Shown in pieces: positions 1 through 7,856 of a DNA stretch of 64,000 nucleotides (positions are counted from its first letter, which is position 1; every line of letters starts with the position of its first letter). Where the stretch lies: assembly GCA_963810555.1 (NCBI GenBank), contig CAWENX010000018.1, positions 62,001-126,000 on the forward strand, given 5' to 3'. Origin of the DNA: G963677325 sp963810555. GTDB taxonomy: Bacteria > Bacteroidota > Bacteroidia > Bacteroidales > Prolixibacteraceae. The notes under the pieces were generated by a model that made no database searches, was not told where the DNA came from, and was given only the letters and a program-made list of their open reading frames with translations. The translations under genes and the position numbers were made by a program.

Positions 1-807
1 AATACCTTCTGCATTTTTATCAAATATGACTTTAACAAAAGAGCCCGGACGGATATTGTCGCTTTCCAGCCTTGCCCTGACTTTCAGATTTCGGGTGTTA
101 ACATCGATCTGAGGTTCGATAGCACTAATAACAGCAGTTTCTTTAGTCTTTGATTCATTTGTCCGGATTGTTACCTTTTTGCCGACTTTTACCAGATTTG
201 AATAGGTTTCCGGAACAGTAAAATCGATCTTTATCCTGTCAACTTCCTGAAGCGTGCCCAGAATTGTCTGAGGAGTTACATAGGCGCCGGGGCTGACAAG
301 GCGTAGTCCGAGTCTGCCGTTAAAAGGGGCTTTGATAACCGTTTTGTCAATTTGTGCTTCCAGAACTTTAATATTGGCCTGAATGGAATTGAGCTGGCTT
401 ATAGCGGCATCATAATCAGACTGATTAACTCCATTTACTGCCAGTAACTGCTTCAGCCTGTGTTCTGTTTTGACTGCCAGCTCAAGCTGAACTTTTTGTT
501 GTTCCAGTTCAGCCTGAAGGTCAGCATCATTGATTTTAGCCAAAACAGTGCCGGCAGTTACGGAAGCGCCGTCAGGAATATTAAGATAAACCAATCTGCC
601 GTTCACCTCAGGATGCAGTTCAATCATCTCTTCCGAAAGAGCTGAACCATTCACCTCAATGGTCACGGGCACATTAACCTTTTTAGCAATGATAACATCC
701 ACAACCGGGGCGGAGGATTTATCCCGTGATCTGGTTTGTTTCCTGCTGCAGGAAAATAAACCTGATGCAAAAAGAAGAATTATAAATAAATAAAGTTTAT
801 TAATCAT
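1..807 (-). CDS. RND efflux periplasmic adaptor (HlyD/MFP family), C-terminus cut by window edge
   Basis: Translating the minus strand from the ATG at 807 gives a lipoprotein signal (hydrophobic stretch, then LFSC) followed by a membrane-fusion-protein fold: a lipoyl half-domain (VNGRLVYLNIPDGASVTAG), a coiled-coil hairpin rich in L, Q, K and E, the second lipoyl half (IKAPFNGRLGLRLVSPGAYV) and a beta-barrel start (DFTVPETYSNLVKVGKKV). About 269 codons are visible and the frame is open to the edge. Adaptors of this type bridge an inner-membrane RND pump and an outer-membrane channel; those genes would lie beyond position 1. The start overlaps the stop of the upstream MarR gene as ATGA, so the two are translationally coupled and probably co-regulated. 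Confidence 0.88.
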   Translation of the reverse strand, partial: MINKLYLFIILLFASGLFSCSRKQTRSRDKSSAPVVDVIIAKKVNVPVTIEVNGSALSEEMIELHPEVNGRLVYLNIPDGASVTAGTVLAKINDADLQAELEQQKVQLELAVKTEHRLKQLLAVNGVNQSDYDAAISQLNSIQANIKVLEAQIDKTVIKAPFNGRLGLRLVSPGAYVTPQTILGTLQEVDRIKIDFTVPETYSNLVKVGKKVTIRTNESKTKETAVISAIEPQIDVNTRNLKVRARLESDNIRPGSFVKVIFDKNAEGI

Positions 808-1259
808 ATGTTGGGATTCATTAGATTCACATTATTTCTGATAATATTCAAAGTCTCAAAAAAGGCCTCAATTTTCTCTTTCGACAGTCCCTTCAGTGCA
901 TTTTGATTAACTTCAGTAATGGTTTTTCTGATAAGGGGAAGTTCTGTCGCCGCTTTCTCTGTCAGTGAAAGTCTGTATTTTCTTTTATCAATGGGATCTT
1001 TCATCTTCTTAATGTATCCCTGCTCTTTCAAATAATCAGTAACTCTGACCACAGTTACTTTATCACTGTTGAGCAAAACTGCCAGATCCTGGGGTGTGAT
1101 TACTCCATTTCCCTCTCCTATCAGACTTAAGGCAAAGAAATATCTTTTTATATCCAGGTGATTTAGCCTGCAATTCAATTGAGAAAAGATTGACCTTCCT
1201 ATCCCCGAAAGAAGTTTACCCAATGGCAGCTCGGAATATGTTATAGATTCGCTATTCAT
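804..1259 (-). CDS. MarR family transcriptional regulator
   Basis: A 151-residue winged-helix protein. Residues 40-85 form the helix-turn-helix (ITPQDLAVLLNSDKVTVVRVTDYLKEQGYI) and residues 88-100 the wing with the MarR-type D-x-R (DPIDKRKYRLSLT); both ends are helical and would dimerise. I chose the ATG at 1259; an upstream in-frame TTG at 1277 would add six residues. It is the first gene of an operon with the RND adaptor, joined by an ATGA overlap. A perfect 17-bp palindrome 39 bp upstream is the obvious operator, so it probably represses itself and the efflux operon until a ligand binds. The ligand cannot be told from sequence. Confidence 0.88.
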   Translation of the reverse strand: MNSESITYSELPLGKLLSGIGRSIFSQLNCRLNHLDIKRYFFALSLIGEGNGVITPQDLAVLLNSDKVTVVRVTDYLKEQGYIKKMKDPIDKRKYRLSLTEKAATELPLIRKTITEVNQNALKGLSKEKIEAFFETLNIIRNNVNLMNPNI

Positions 1260-1297
1260 CTTATTGAAGGCTGGCAAATGTAATGATTTTGAAAAAT

Positions 1298-1314
1298 AGT
1301 TTACATTGTAAACT
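1298..1314. promoter_or_regulatory. Probable MarR operator, perfect 17-bp palindrome
   Basis: The sequence AGTTTACATTGTAAACT has perfect 8-bp arms around one central base. It sits directly upstream of the MarR/RND-adaptor operon, and its size and A/T-rich inverted symmetry fit MarR dimer sites. Binding by this regulator is inferred from position and symmetry only. Confidence 0.65.
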
Positions 1315-1447
1315 TTAAATAATTACAAAATATTAACAATCGGCATCATCAAGATTTGAAGATTTGAAAATCAGAGTATTTAAATTTATCTTCAAATATT
1401 CAGATTATTTAATTTTCAAATTGACTAATAGTTTGTATGAAAGCAGT

Positions 1448-2488
1448 TTATCTGTGAAGTTCAATAAACTCATTCGCTTCACGGCAGAATAATTCTTCAT
1501 CCTGGTACATCAGATTATGCCCGCTGATGGGAGAAATGACCATTTTTTTGTCAGTTGAACTGATCCGGTTCATAATATCTGTGCCTAATCCGGCAGGACA
1601 GACAAAATCATATTGTCCGTAAAGCAGCAATGTGGGAGTGGTAACTTTGTAAAGGGCAGTTGAAAATTCTGTATGATGGAGTTCCTGATTGAATGCAGCA
1701 TTTGCGGAATACAGATAATTGAATAATATGGAAGTCAGGGGCCAATGGTCTTTCAGTGCATTCTCTTTGATTATTGCCAGCATATCAAATTTTTTTACTC
1801 CGGGAATATATGTTTCAGCACTTTCTGCAAAGGATTCAAGTTTTCCGGATTCTTCATAGTTAAAAGGAACCGCGTGGGCATTGCACCAGGAAACAATTTC
1901 GTTCCATTCTTCTGTATTTCTGTTTAATAGAATCTGCTGTTGCCCCAAATTCAGCAGCATCTGACGGGTAAGCGTATCATTTAACGGATAGTTATGCGAT
2001 CCGTCTACTACGATCCATCCTTTTACCAAACTTTGATTATTGCCCGTTGTCATAAAAGAAGATGTAAGCAATCCTCCAAAACTGTGTCCTAAAATGAATA
2101 CTGGAGAATCCTCCCCATACCTTGCCTTAATAAGTTGAATGACTTTTTTTAAATCATCCGTCATTTGAGGAAGGTTTAAATGGTTCCCGTTCGAGTTTCC
2201 CTGGGTAGCTCCGGCATTTCTCTGATCCCAGTAAACAATGGCATATTTGCTTCCTGTATGCTCACTGATATAATCTGATTTATAGAAATATGAGCTTTCT
2301 CCCGGCCCTCCGTGGACAATGATAAGAAAGACCTTGCTCAATGTATTTCCTTCGACAGTAATTCGCATCGAAGCACCTGCATTTTCGAGGTAAAAAGTAT
2401 CCGAAACACTTGTGCCGGTCGAAATCCTTTCTTTCTGGCAGGAAATGCTGAAAATGAGAACAACTATTATCAGGATGTACTGCTTCAT
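1448..2488 (-). CDS. Alpha/beta hydrolase lipoprotein, S33 prolyl-aminopeptidase-like
   Basis: The N-terminus is a lipoprotein signal (MKQYILIIVVLIFSISC). The body is an alpha/beta hydrolase: an HGGPGESS oxyanion-hole motif near residue 59, typical of proline iminopeptidases, a GHSFGG nucleophile elbow near 133, an acid in LLLYGQYDFVCP and a catalytic His in SPISGHNLMYQ near the C-terminus. The 346-residue length suits the S33 family with its cap domain. It is the last gene of a four-gene operon, overlapping the previous gene by ATGA. It is probably a surface or periplasmic peptidase or amidase; exact substrate unknown. Confidence 0.82.
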   Translation of the reverse strand: MKQYILIIVVLIFSISCQKERISTGTSVSDTFYLENAGASMRITVEGNTLSKVFLIIVHGGPGESSYFYKSDYISEHTGSKYAIVYWDQRNAGATQGNSNGNHLNLPQMTDDLKKVIQLIKARYGEDSPVFILGHSFGGLLTSSFMTTGNNQSLVKGWIVVDGSHNYPLNDTLTRQMLLNLGQQQILLNRNTEEWNEIVSWCNAHAVPFNYEESGKLESFAESAETYIPGVKKFDMLAIIKENALKDHWPLTSILFNYLYSANAAFNQELHHTEFSTALYKVTTPTLLLYGQYDFVCPAGLGTDIMNRISSTDKKMVISPISGHNLMYQDEELFCREANEFIELHR

Positions 2489-3141
2489 CTGCTTATTCTT
2501 TTGCTTTTGATTTTAACAGGCAGAAAATGCGCCGGTTTATATATCAGATCCAATTCCATTGCAGGCCTTAAATAAATGGTACTGTTGTAAGGAAACATAG
2601 CCAGAAGGTTCAGTTTGTATATAAGAAGGAAAGGTTTTGATTTGACTGCTGAGAAATCATACCCGATCCCTCCTCCAACCCTGAAAAGGGCATAGCTGTA
2701 ACCTGCAGACTTTTTTATTATTGCTTCCCCATCATCATTTACCCTGTAAGTGGTGCCCCCAAAAAAAGTCCGGCTGTAACCTATTCCGGGAGAGAAATCT
2801 GTTACAAGACCTTTTGTTCCTGTTCTTCGGTTCGTCCACCCGAAGGTGATGTATAAGTTGTCATGAAAACTGGGATGGTGGTACCACGACAGATCAGCGG
2901 TTGCGAACTGGTTTTTTACAATTCGCTTTCTCACTCCGCTTCCTGATAATTTGGTGAGATAGGTTTCAGCAACCGGCAATTCAATCCCCGCTGTTGCACC
3001 CGGATAAATAAGTGAACTGTTGAAACCGGCCTTCAGGTTGGATGATCTTTCAGTAATGTTCTTTATACTGTCTTCCTGGCAAAAAACCGATTGTCCTGCC
3101 AGTACCAGAAGAATAATCAGTGCCGGTTTCAGGAAGCTCAT
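2485..3141 (-). CDS. Small outer-membrane beta-barrel-like protein, unknown function
   Basis: A 218-residue protein with a cleavable signal peptide ending at about VFCQ. The mature part is made of alternating polar/aromatic strands (DLSWYHHPSFHDNLYITFGW, YALFRVGGGIGYDF, FLLIYKLNLLAMF) such as are seen in eight-stranded outer-membrane barrels. No named family is recognised. It is coupled by ATGA overlaps both to the upstream ammonia-lyase and to the downstream peptidase, so all are made from one message. Confidence 0.7.
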   Translation of the reverse strand: MSFLKPALIILLVLAGQSVFCQEDSIKNITERSSNLKAGFNSSLIYPGATAGIELPVAETYLTKLSGSGVRKRIVKNQFATADLSWYHHPSFHDNLYITFGWTNRRTGTKGLVTDFSPGIGYSRTFFGGTTYRVNDDGEAIIKKSAGYSYALFRVGGGIGYDFSAVKSKPFLLIYKLNLLAMFPYNSTIYLRPAMELDLIYKPAHFLPVKIKSKRISR

Positions 3142-4271
3142 ACGTTTTTATCATTGACGATCCTCTCGAAATTGTCCGGATCTGTGGCGCCCTCAGTATT
3201 AATGCATAAGATAACCGATTTTTCATTTATCTGCAATTTTTCCTTTATTGTTTTAATTTCCGGTTTGCTCTGTAAGGCCATAAACCCGGCCAATCCTGCC
3301 GCCCCTGATTCTCCTGCAATAATTCTTTGATCATCTTCCTCTGGATAATAAAATTCCCGTATCGCACTTTCGGCATAATCATCCTCGATCCGCATCGATA
3401 TATCAGTTCCGCTTTTAACGATATCCCATGCCCTCAGTGAAGGAATGCCGCAGTTCAATCCCGCCATAATAGTCTCGTAATTCCCTTTCGGGCTGGTCCT
3501 CTTCCCTCCTTTGAATGATTCAAGAATGCCGTCAGCCTCATAAGGTTCTACAACAACGATTTTCGGCCTGTTTTCCCCATACCGGTTAAGGTAATGCCAT
3601 ATTGCGGCGCCTGCCCAGCTTCCCGCCCCTGCCTGAAGAAATACCATATCGGGCTTTTGCTCTGAAAGCGCCTGTAATTCTCCCTCCGTTTCTTCCAAAA
3701 GAGTTAAATATCCCGCCATAATGAATGCAGGAATTTCTTCATACCCTACCCATGAAGTGTCCTGTACAAGCTGCCAGCCCTCATTTCTGCAAGCCTCAGC
3801 TGCAATTTCAACCGTCTCATCATAATTTTGATCCGTTTTGATCACTCTGCCGCCTTCGCCTTCAATAGCTTCAATTCTTCTTCGTGCTGTACCTTTCGGG
3901 ACAAATATAACGGACTCTCTTCCGGCAAGCCGTGACGCCCACGCCACAGCCCTTCCGTGATTACCGTCTGTAGCAGTGCAGAATGTCGTAATTTTGTTCT
4001 GTTTTTGGACCAGCCGATGAAGGGCAAAAGAGGCGCCAAGCCCTTTAAAGGCATTCAGTCCGAAACGGAACGACTCATCTTTCACGTAAATTTTCCCGAC
4101 GCCGTATTTGCCGGCAAGATTTGGAAGGCTGATCAGCGGCGTAGGCTTGTAAAAAGGCAGGGTCCGGTGATATTCAATGGCTTTGCTTTCCCTGAGTATT
4201 TCAGTCGTCTGGTTATGAAGAATCCGGTTGTCCGGCCGGTTGATAAAATAGTCGATGCCGTTTCTGCTCAT
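3138..4271 (-). CDS. dpaL: Diaminopropionate ammonia-lyase (PLP-dependent)
   Basis: This is a fold-type II PLP enzyme. The Schiff-base lysine is K76 in the family motif RFGLNAFKGLGAS; TDGNHGRAVAW and the late glycine-rich GESGAAGLAG would hold the cofactor. The family converts 2,3-diaminopropionate (and often serine) to pyruvate and ammonia in the cytoplasm. I chose the ATG at 4271 rather than 4280, because GGAGG precedes it by two bases and because it makes an ATGA overlap with the deformylase stop, as at the other junctions of this operon. At 377 residues it is slightly shorter than the usual length of about 400. Catabolism of a non-protein amino acid with a neighbouring peptidase suggests scavenging from peptides; that link is inference. 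Confidence 0.85.
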   Translation of the reverse strand: MSRNGIDYFINRPDNRILHNQTTEILRESKAIEYHRTLPFYKPTPLISLPNLAGKYGVGKIYVKDESFRFGLNAFKGLGASFALHRLVQKQNKITTFCTATDGNHGRAVAWASRLAGRESVIFVPKGTARRRIEAIEGEGGRVIKTDQNYDETVEIAAEACRNEGWQLVQDTSWVGYEEIPAFIMAGYLTLLEETEGELQALSEQKPDMVFLQAGAGSWAGAAIWHYLNRYGENRPKIVVVEPYEADGILESFKGGKRTSPKGNYETIMAGLNCGIPSLRAWDIVKSGTDISMRIEDDYAESAIREFYYPEEDDQRIIAGESGAAGLAGFMALQSKPEIKTIKEKLQINEKSVILCINTEGATDPDNFERIVNDKNV

Positions 4272-4753
4272 GGCCTCCATTTGAACGATTTATTGTCGAT
4301 GGCCCTCATCGTACAGAGAATGCCGTCCAGATGGTCGTATTCATGCTGAAGCAGCTCCGACAGGTCATCCTTTAATTTCCATTCAACTGTTTGCCATTTT
4401 CTGTCAAGATAACGGATAACGGCTTCCCTGTTCCTTCTTACTTTGACAAGAAGGTTGGGAAGGCTCATGCAGTCATCCCAGAGTTCAAACGTTTCGTTAC
4501 TTAAATAAGTAAATTCAGGATTGATCAGCACAACAGGCCTGTCAATATTCACGTAGATCAGCCTCTTCATTATACCTAACTGAGACGCCGCAATCGCCCT
4601 GCCGAAATGATACTTCGCCCTGATCTCTTCCATCACATGGTGAAGATCCTCAATCCATCCTTTTACCAAATCCAATTCAGATTCCTTTACCGGCTCCGAC
4701 ACTTCATAAAGAAGAGGGTTTCCCAACAGCAGTAAATCGTTCAAAACTTTCAT
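4268..4753 (-). CDS. Peptide deformylase-like protein with altered motif 2
   Basis: A 161-residue deformylase fold. Motif 1 is GRAIAASQLG (residues 51-60, normally GxGLAAxQ). Motif 2 is WDDCMSLP (92-99) in place of EGCLS, but it keeps the metal-binding Cys95. Motif 3, HEYDH (137-141), is intact. Deformylases remove the N-formyl group from new proteins using Fe2+. The ATG at 4753 is preferred because it gives the normal family N-terminus (LLLGNPLLYEVSEPV); an upstream in-frame start would add 28 unrelated residues. First gene of the operon with dpaL. The departures in motifs 1 and 2 and the catabolic context suggest a second, specialised deformylase rather than the housekeeping one. Confidence 0.8.
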   Translation of the reverse strand: MKVLNDLLLLGNPLLYEVSEPVKESELDLVKGWIEDLHHVMEEIRAKYHFGRAIAASQLGIMKRLIYVNIDRPVVLINPEFTYLSNETFELWDDCMSLPNLLVKVRRNREAVIRYLDRKWQTVEWKLKDDLSELLQHEYDHLDGILCTMRAIDNKSFKWRP

Positions 4754-4960
4754 TTGGCTCGCTTTTTTCAAAACCGTTAGCGGTTTAGCATTCAAAACTA
4801 CTAAAAATGGATGAAAATAAACTCCCCGGGAGTTCACCGCAATTAACCTTCGGTTTCAACAGGAGGAATTCCGGAAACCCTATTTCTCAACTCTGCAAGA
4901 GTTTCCCTGATAATGAAAATTGAACAGAGATTTTTTTCTGCTATTATGATCAATCGACTT

Positions 4961-5036
4961 CCGAATCAATTACGAACCAGTTACGAAACAAACACGAAGG
5001 AAACACGAAGAAGCTATTACGCTCATATTGTTAAAT
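4961..5036 (+). repeat. 11-bp phased array, five units, with ATTGTTAAAT motif
   Basis: CG steps stand at 4962, 4973, 4984, 4995 and 5006, exactly 11 bp apart, each within a unit like ACGAACCAGTT or ACGAAGGAAAC. One further 11-mer (5016-5026) is followed in the same register by ATTGTTAAAT at 5027. The identical layout recurs at 8697, 28607, 56047 and 63422. Confidence 0.75.
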
Positions 5037-5513
5037 AAGCAAAATCATTTCAAATAAAAGATAGCATGAACACATGAGCACATCACATTTATTCTCTTTC
5101 GCTGTGATACTTTGTGATTCCTTTGTGTTACTCTGTGTAACTTTTAATATTTTCGAATTCTGGAAATAAAGAAATTACACAAAGTTGTATAAGTCTAAAA
5201 ATGAATACCTTAGAATAAAAGTAATTTCTTTTTTAAATCGGGAATTAATCAAACACCTTGTTCTTGACCTGAAAACCATGTTTGATACATAATATTATTA
5301 TTCATTCTATTTATGTTCGATTTTTTATAAAGGAATTGCCGGCAAAAAAATATACAGATTTTCAAGTCCTTATGATTAAAAGTTCAATATTTTAACAGAA
5401 GTGCATCCGAAGTAATACCTTCAGGTTCATCAAGTCTGGATCCAAAATAAGCACATCCAAACCATTCGTGTCAATTCGTCTCCCGATAATTATCGGGATA
5501 GTGAAATCCCCTC

Positions 5514-5548
5514 ATTGTCAATTGTCAATTATCAATTGTCAATTGTCA
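5514..5548. repeat. Heptamer tandem array (ATTGTCA, five units)
   Basis: Five contiguous 7-mers: ATTGTCA four times and ATTATCA once. The same heptamer forms another array at 8669-8696. Confidence 0.85.
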
Positions 5549-5833
5549 ATTTCTCAGCGCGGTCTTACTTAACAATATCATCTTAATACCTGATTTAGGA
5601 TTCATTGCTGCCTGATTTATACCTCATTGTATCCTCAAAAATGCCTTGCATTAACATATTGTTGACAATTTTCGGCGGCTGAAAGATACCCTTCTCCTTT
5701 GGCTTGTCAAACCGTCATTAAATATTAAACATAACGTTCACGAGCGTACGCGAGGCTTTTTGAGGTGCAACACAACATATATAAGTTAATACAATAATAT
5801 ATAAGCAATTAGAGCGATAATTATCAGAATAAA

Positions 5834-5905
5834 GCACCAATAACGCACCACTAAATAAAACATAAAAAGGATAAATTGTAAAATAAAGTGGTGCAATAAT
5901 GGTGC
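5834..5905. repeat. Imperfect inverted repeat built of GCACC / GGTGC steps
   Basis: The left arm (5834-5851) has GCACCA at 5834 and 5845, 11 bp apart. The right arm (5888-5905) has GGTGC at 5890 and 5901, also 11 bp apart, with another at 5913. The arms match in 15 of 18 positions. The 36-bp loop contains ATTGTAAAAT, close to the motif that follows other 11-bp arrays. Confidence 0.55.
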
Positions 5906-6404
5906 TTTACGTGGTGCACAAATTGTCATTTTTTCAATGTAAATAGTTAGTAATAAATACAATATAATATATATACGTGGTGCTTTAAGTGTTCCACACA
6001 GAAATGAGCTCAGTATGTGTTATGTTTAGTTACATTATGTTCCATATAAACATTTAACAATTGATTGTAAGCCGCAACAACAATCTTCCTCAGATTCTCT
6101 TCCCAAAAATAAGCTATGCCTTTAAATCGATTTTAAAGCATCTGTAATCGATTTTTGTATTTTTTAAATGTGAGAGACGGCCTTTGCTTTTAATGCCTTA
6201 AAACGGCCTTAGAATCGAAAATAAGGGCATATTAAAGAGAATTGTGTCACCGGCCGATAACAATTCACATCCTTCCCGCGAAATGATCAATCCTCGATGT
6301 TATTTTATACCCCGTTTTGTCAGGATCTGATTCTTGCCTGTTTAATATGGCTAAAGACATCTTTCGATATATAATATAATACAATACTTTAATTCATTCG
6401 AATT

Positions 6405-6458
6405 TTCAACAAGCTTCGCTTCGGGAACATCGATTTCAGTTTCAAAGATACCGGTTGT
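6405..6458 (-). pseudogene. Decayed 5' fragment of an SRPBCC gene
   Basis: Minus-strand translation from 6458 gives TTGIFETEIDVPEAKLVE, matching the start of the intact SRPBCC protein at 7383-7829 (TSIFETEINVPQAKLAE) in most positions. The ATG is replaced by ACA, and similarity is lost after about 20 codons. It is the remnant of a duplicated copy about 1.4 kb from the intact gene. Confidence 0.65.
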
Positions 6459-6617
6459 CTATAGCAATGAAATTTGAAAAACGAAACTGAATCAGGATAA
6501 AATCAGTAATCATAGCTAACCCTGAAATGGTTTAAAAGACTAAGATATTATTTATTTGATTTTAATTCAAGGAATTTAATTTATAACTTTACGTAGGTTT
6601 CTAAATTATTGTATATT

Positions 6618-6857
6618 ATGGATATTCAAACATTAAAAATCAATCTGGCAACAAAGATATTAACCACCCAAAATGAGGATCTTCTTCTTGAAATCGATAA
6701 AATCATTCAGGAAAATGGAGATAAGGATTGGTGGGACGATCTGCCAAAAGACGCTAAGGAAGCAATAGACGAAGGGCTCCGCGATATCGAAGAAGGAAGG
6801 GTTTACCCACATGAGGAGGTAATGGAGGAAGCCAGAAAGAAATACGGACTAAAATGA
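6618..6857 (+). CDS. Type II toxin-antitoxin system antitoxin (RelB/ParD-like)
   Basis: A 79-residue acidic protein with an N-terminal helical part and the tail typical of Bacteroidota addiction antitoxins (AKEAIDEGLRDIEEGRVYPHEEVMEEARKKYG), the part that would wrap the toxin. The ATG at 6618 is preferred over an upstream TTG at 6609. It overlaps the toxin reading frame by ATGA, the usual coupling of such pairs. The partner is interrupted by a stop codon, so the antitoxin may now be an orphan. Confidence 0.8.
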   Translation: MDIQTLKINLATKILTTQNEDLLLEIDKIIQENGDKDWWDDLPKDAKEAIDEGLRDIEEGRVYPHEEVMEEARKKYGLK

Positions 6858-7144
6858 AAGTAATCTGGACAGCAAAAGCAAAGATCACTTTTTATTGAAT
6901 TCTGGATTATCTGAATGAAAAATGGACACAAAAGGAGATTACCCAATTCTTTCAGAATACTGGGAACATTATCAAGGCAATAAAGAAAAATCCACAAATA
7001 TTTCCCGTCTCGGAAAAAGAAATGAGAAAAGCGGTCATAGATAAGAACAACTTACTGATTTACAGGACAGACACCAAAAATAAGAAATTATACCTTTTGG
7101 CCTTCTTTAACAGCAGGCAAAACCCTGATAAATTGAAAGAATAA
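6854..7144 (+). pseudogene. RelE/ParE-type toxin interrupted by in-frame TGA
   Basis: From the ATG at 6854 the frame reads MKVIWTAKAKITFY, then TGA at 6896-6898, then continues open to TAA at 7142-7144 with a complete RelE/ParE body (ILDYLNEKWTQ, IFPVSEKEMRKAVIDK, LLIYRTDTKNKKLYLLAFF). The fold and length (about 96 codons) fit the ParE/RelE superfamily. No ATG follows the TGA close enough to restore a full toxin. TGA is a genuine stop elsewhere in this window, so readthrough is unlikely. The most economical reading is an inactivated toxin. Confidence 0.8.
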
Positions 7145-7169
7145 CAACTCACCGATGCCATTTTCAGTT

Positions 7170-7305
7170 GGTTACAATTTGTAACCGGCTCATATAACTA
7201 TAAAGTCGGCGAAGCAAGCGCAATCCCGCACATGGGGGACGCCGATATAAGAAGCTGCAATTCATTACTTTGCGCCTACTTCGTGAACTTTGCGGTTATA
7301 TGAGC
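7170..7305. repeat. Palindrome and 11-bp inverted repeat pair after the toxin gene
   Basis: GGTTACAATTTGTAACC (7170-7186) is a perfect palindrome with one central base. GCTCATATAAC (7188-7198) has its exact inverted copy at 7295-7305, enclosing 96 bp with no gene. It could be a small repeat element or a processed stem; no known family is recognised. Confidence 0.45.
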
Positions 7306-7323
7306 TCACTCATCATTTATAAT

Positions 7324-7400
7324 TCATATCTCATAACTCATCTCTCATAACTTTCCTCTATTGCCTGTTGCCTAACTTTCCTCTATTGCCTGTTGCCTAA
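7324..7400. repeat. Heptamer array plus perfect 25-bp tandem duplication
   Basis: Seven in-phase 7-mers run from 7324 to 7372 (for example TCATAAC, TATTGCC, TGTTGCC). Positions 7351-7375 are duplicated exactly at 7376-7400. The second copy covers the last codons and stop of the SRPBCC gene (stop at 7383-7385), so repeat DNA has become the 3' end of that gene. Confidence 0.8.
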
Positions 7401-7829
7401 TTCCACTTCCGCCACCCTCTTAAAGTCATTCATATGTTTATAATGTGCCTTTTTTATCGCTTGCCGTGTAAAAAAGCCTAAAACCTTATTAAACAATCCT
7501 TTAAATGTAAATACCTCTATTGAAATGAATTTTGTCTTTTCCGGTGAGAGTGCAATAAATTTACGGGTTACAGCAATGCTTACTTTTAAAGATTCATAAA
7601 CTACACTTGTTTCATTAGGTAAATCTATCGAAATTACAGTGGCAGTGAAGATCATATTTCCTTTTTTGGGAATAAGACGATACCTGGAGCCGGGCTTCCC
7701 TTGCTCCCCGTTTAAAGGTTCAAACTTTATCAGACCTTTCCTCCAACTTATACTGTTTTCGGGCTTGGCATAAAACTCAGCAAGTTTTGCCTGGGGAACA
7801 TTGATTTCAGTTTCAAAAATACTGGTCAT
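7383..7829 (-). CDS. SRPBCC (START-like) ligand-binding protein
   Basis: A 148-residue protein with the helix-grip layout: strand FETEINVPQAK, a helix with KPENSISWRKGL, strands around the cavity (YRLIPKKGNMIFTATVISIDL, KFISIEVFTFKG) and a long C-terminal helix (KAHYKHMNDFKRVAEVEL). Related proteins bind small hydrophobic molecules; nothing shows which one here. No signal peptide, so cytoplasmic. A decayed copy of its 5' end lies at about 6405-6458, and its stop codon lies in a tandem 25-bp repeat, so this locus has been rearranged. Confidence 0.7.
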   Translation of the reverse strand: MTSIFETEINVPQAKLAEFYAKPENSISWRKGLIKFEPLNGEQGKPGSRYRLIPKKGNMIFTATVISIDLPNETSVVYESLKVSIAVTRKFIALSPEKTKFISIEVFTFKGLFNKVLGFFTRQAIKKAHYKHMNDFKRVAEVELGNRQ

Positions 7830-7856
7830 TTTAAAGGTTTGTTCTTGCTATGATAA

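Larger units (their letters stand above)
4754..6617. other. 1.9-kb gene-free stretch rich in short repeats
   Basis: No convincing coding frame is present. It holds an 11-bp phased array (4961-5015, with motif at 5027), TGTG steps at 5103, 5113, 5124 and 5134 (about one helical turn apart), a palindrome TCCCGATAATTATCGGGA (5481-5498), a heptamer array (5514-5548), an imperfect 18-bp inverted repeat of GCACC/GGTGC steps (5834-5905) and a decayed SRPBCC gene start (about 6405-6458). Confidence 0.7.

Noticed and set aside
4961..5015. CRISPR-like array
   Set aside because: Period is 11 bp with no long identical repeat, no spacers of 25-40 bp and no cas genes.
6896..6898. TGA read as an amino acid (recoding)
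   Set aside because: TGA is used as a normal stop in many genes here, including ATGA overlaps, and no selenocysteine-type hairpin is evident.
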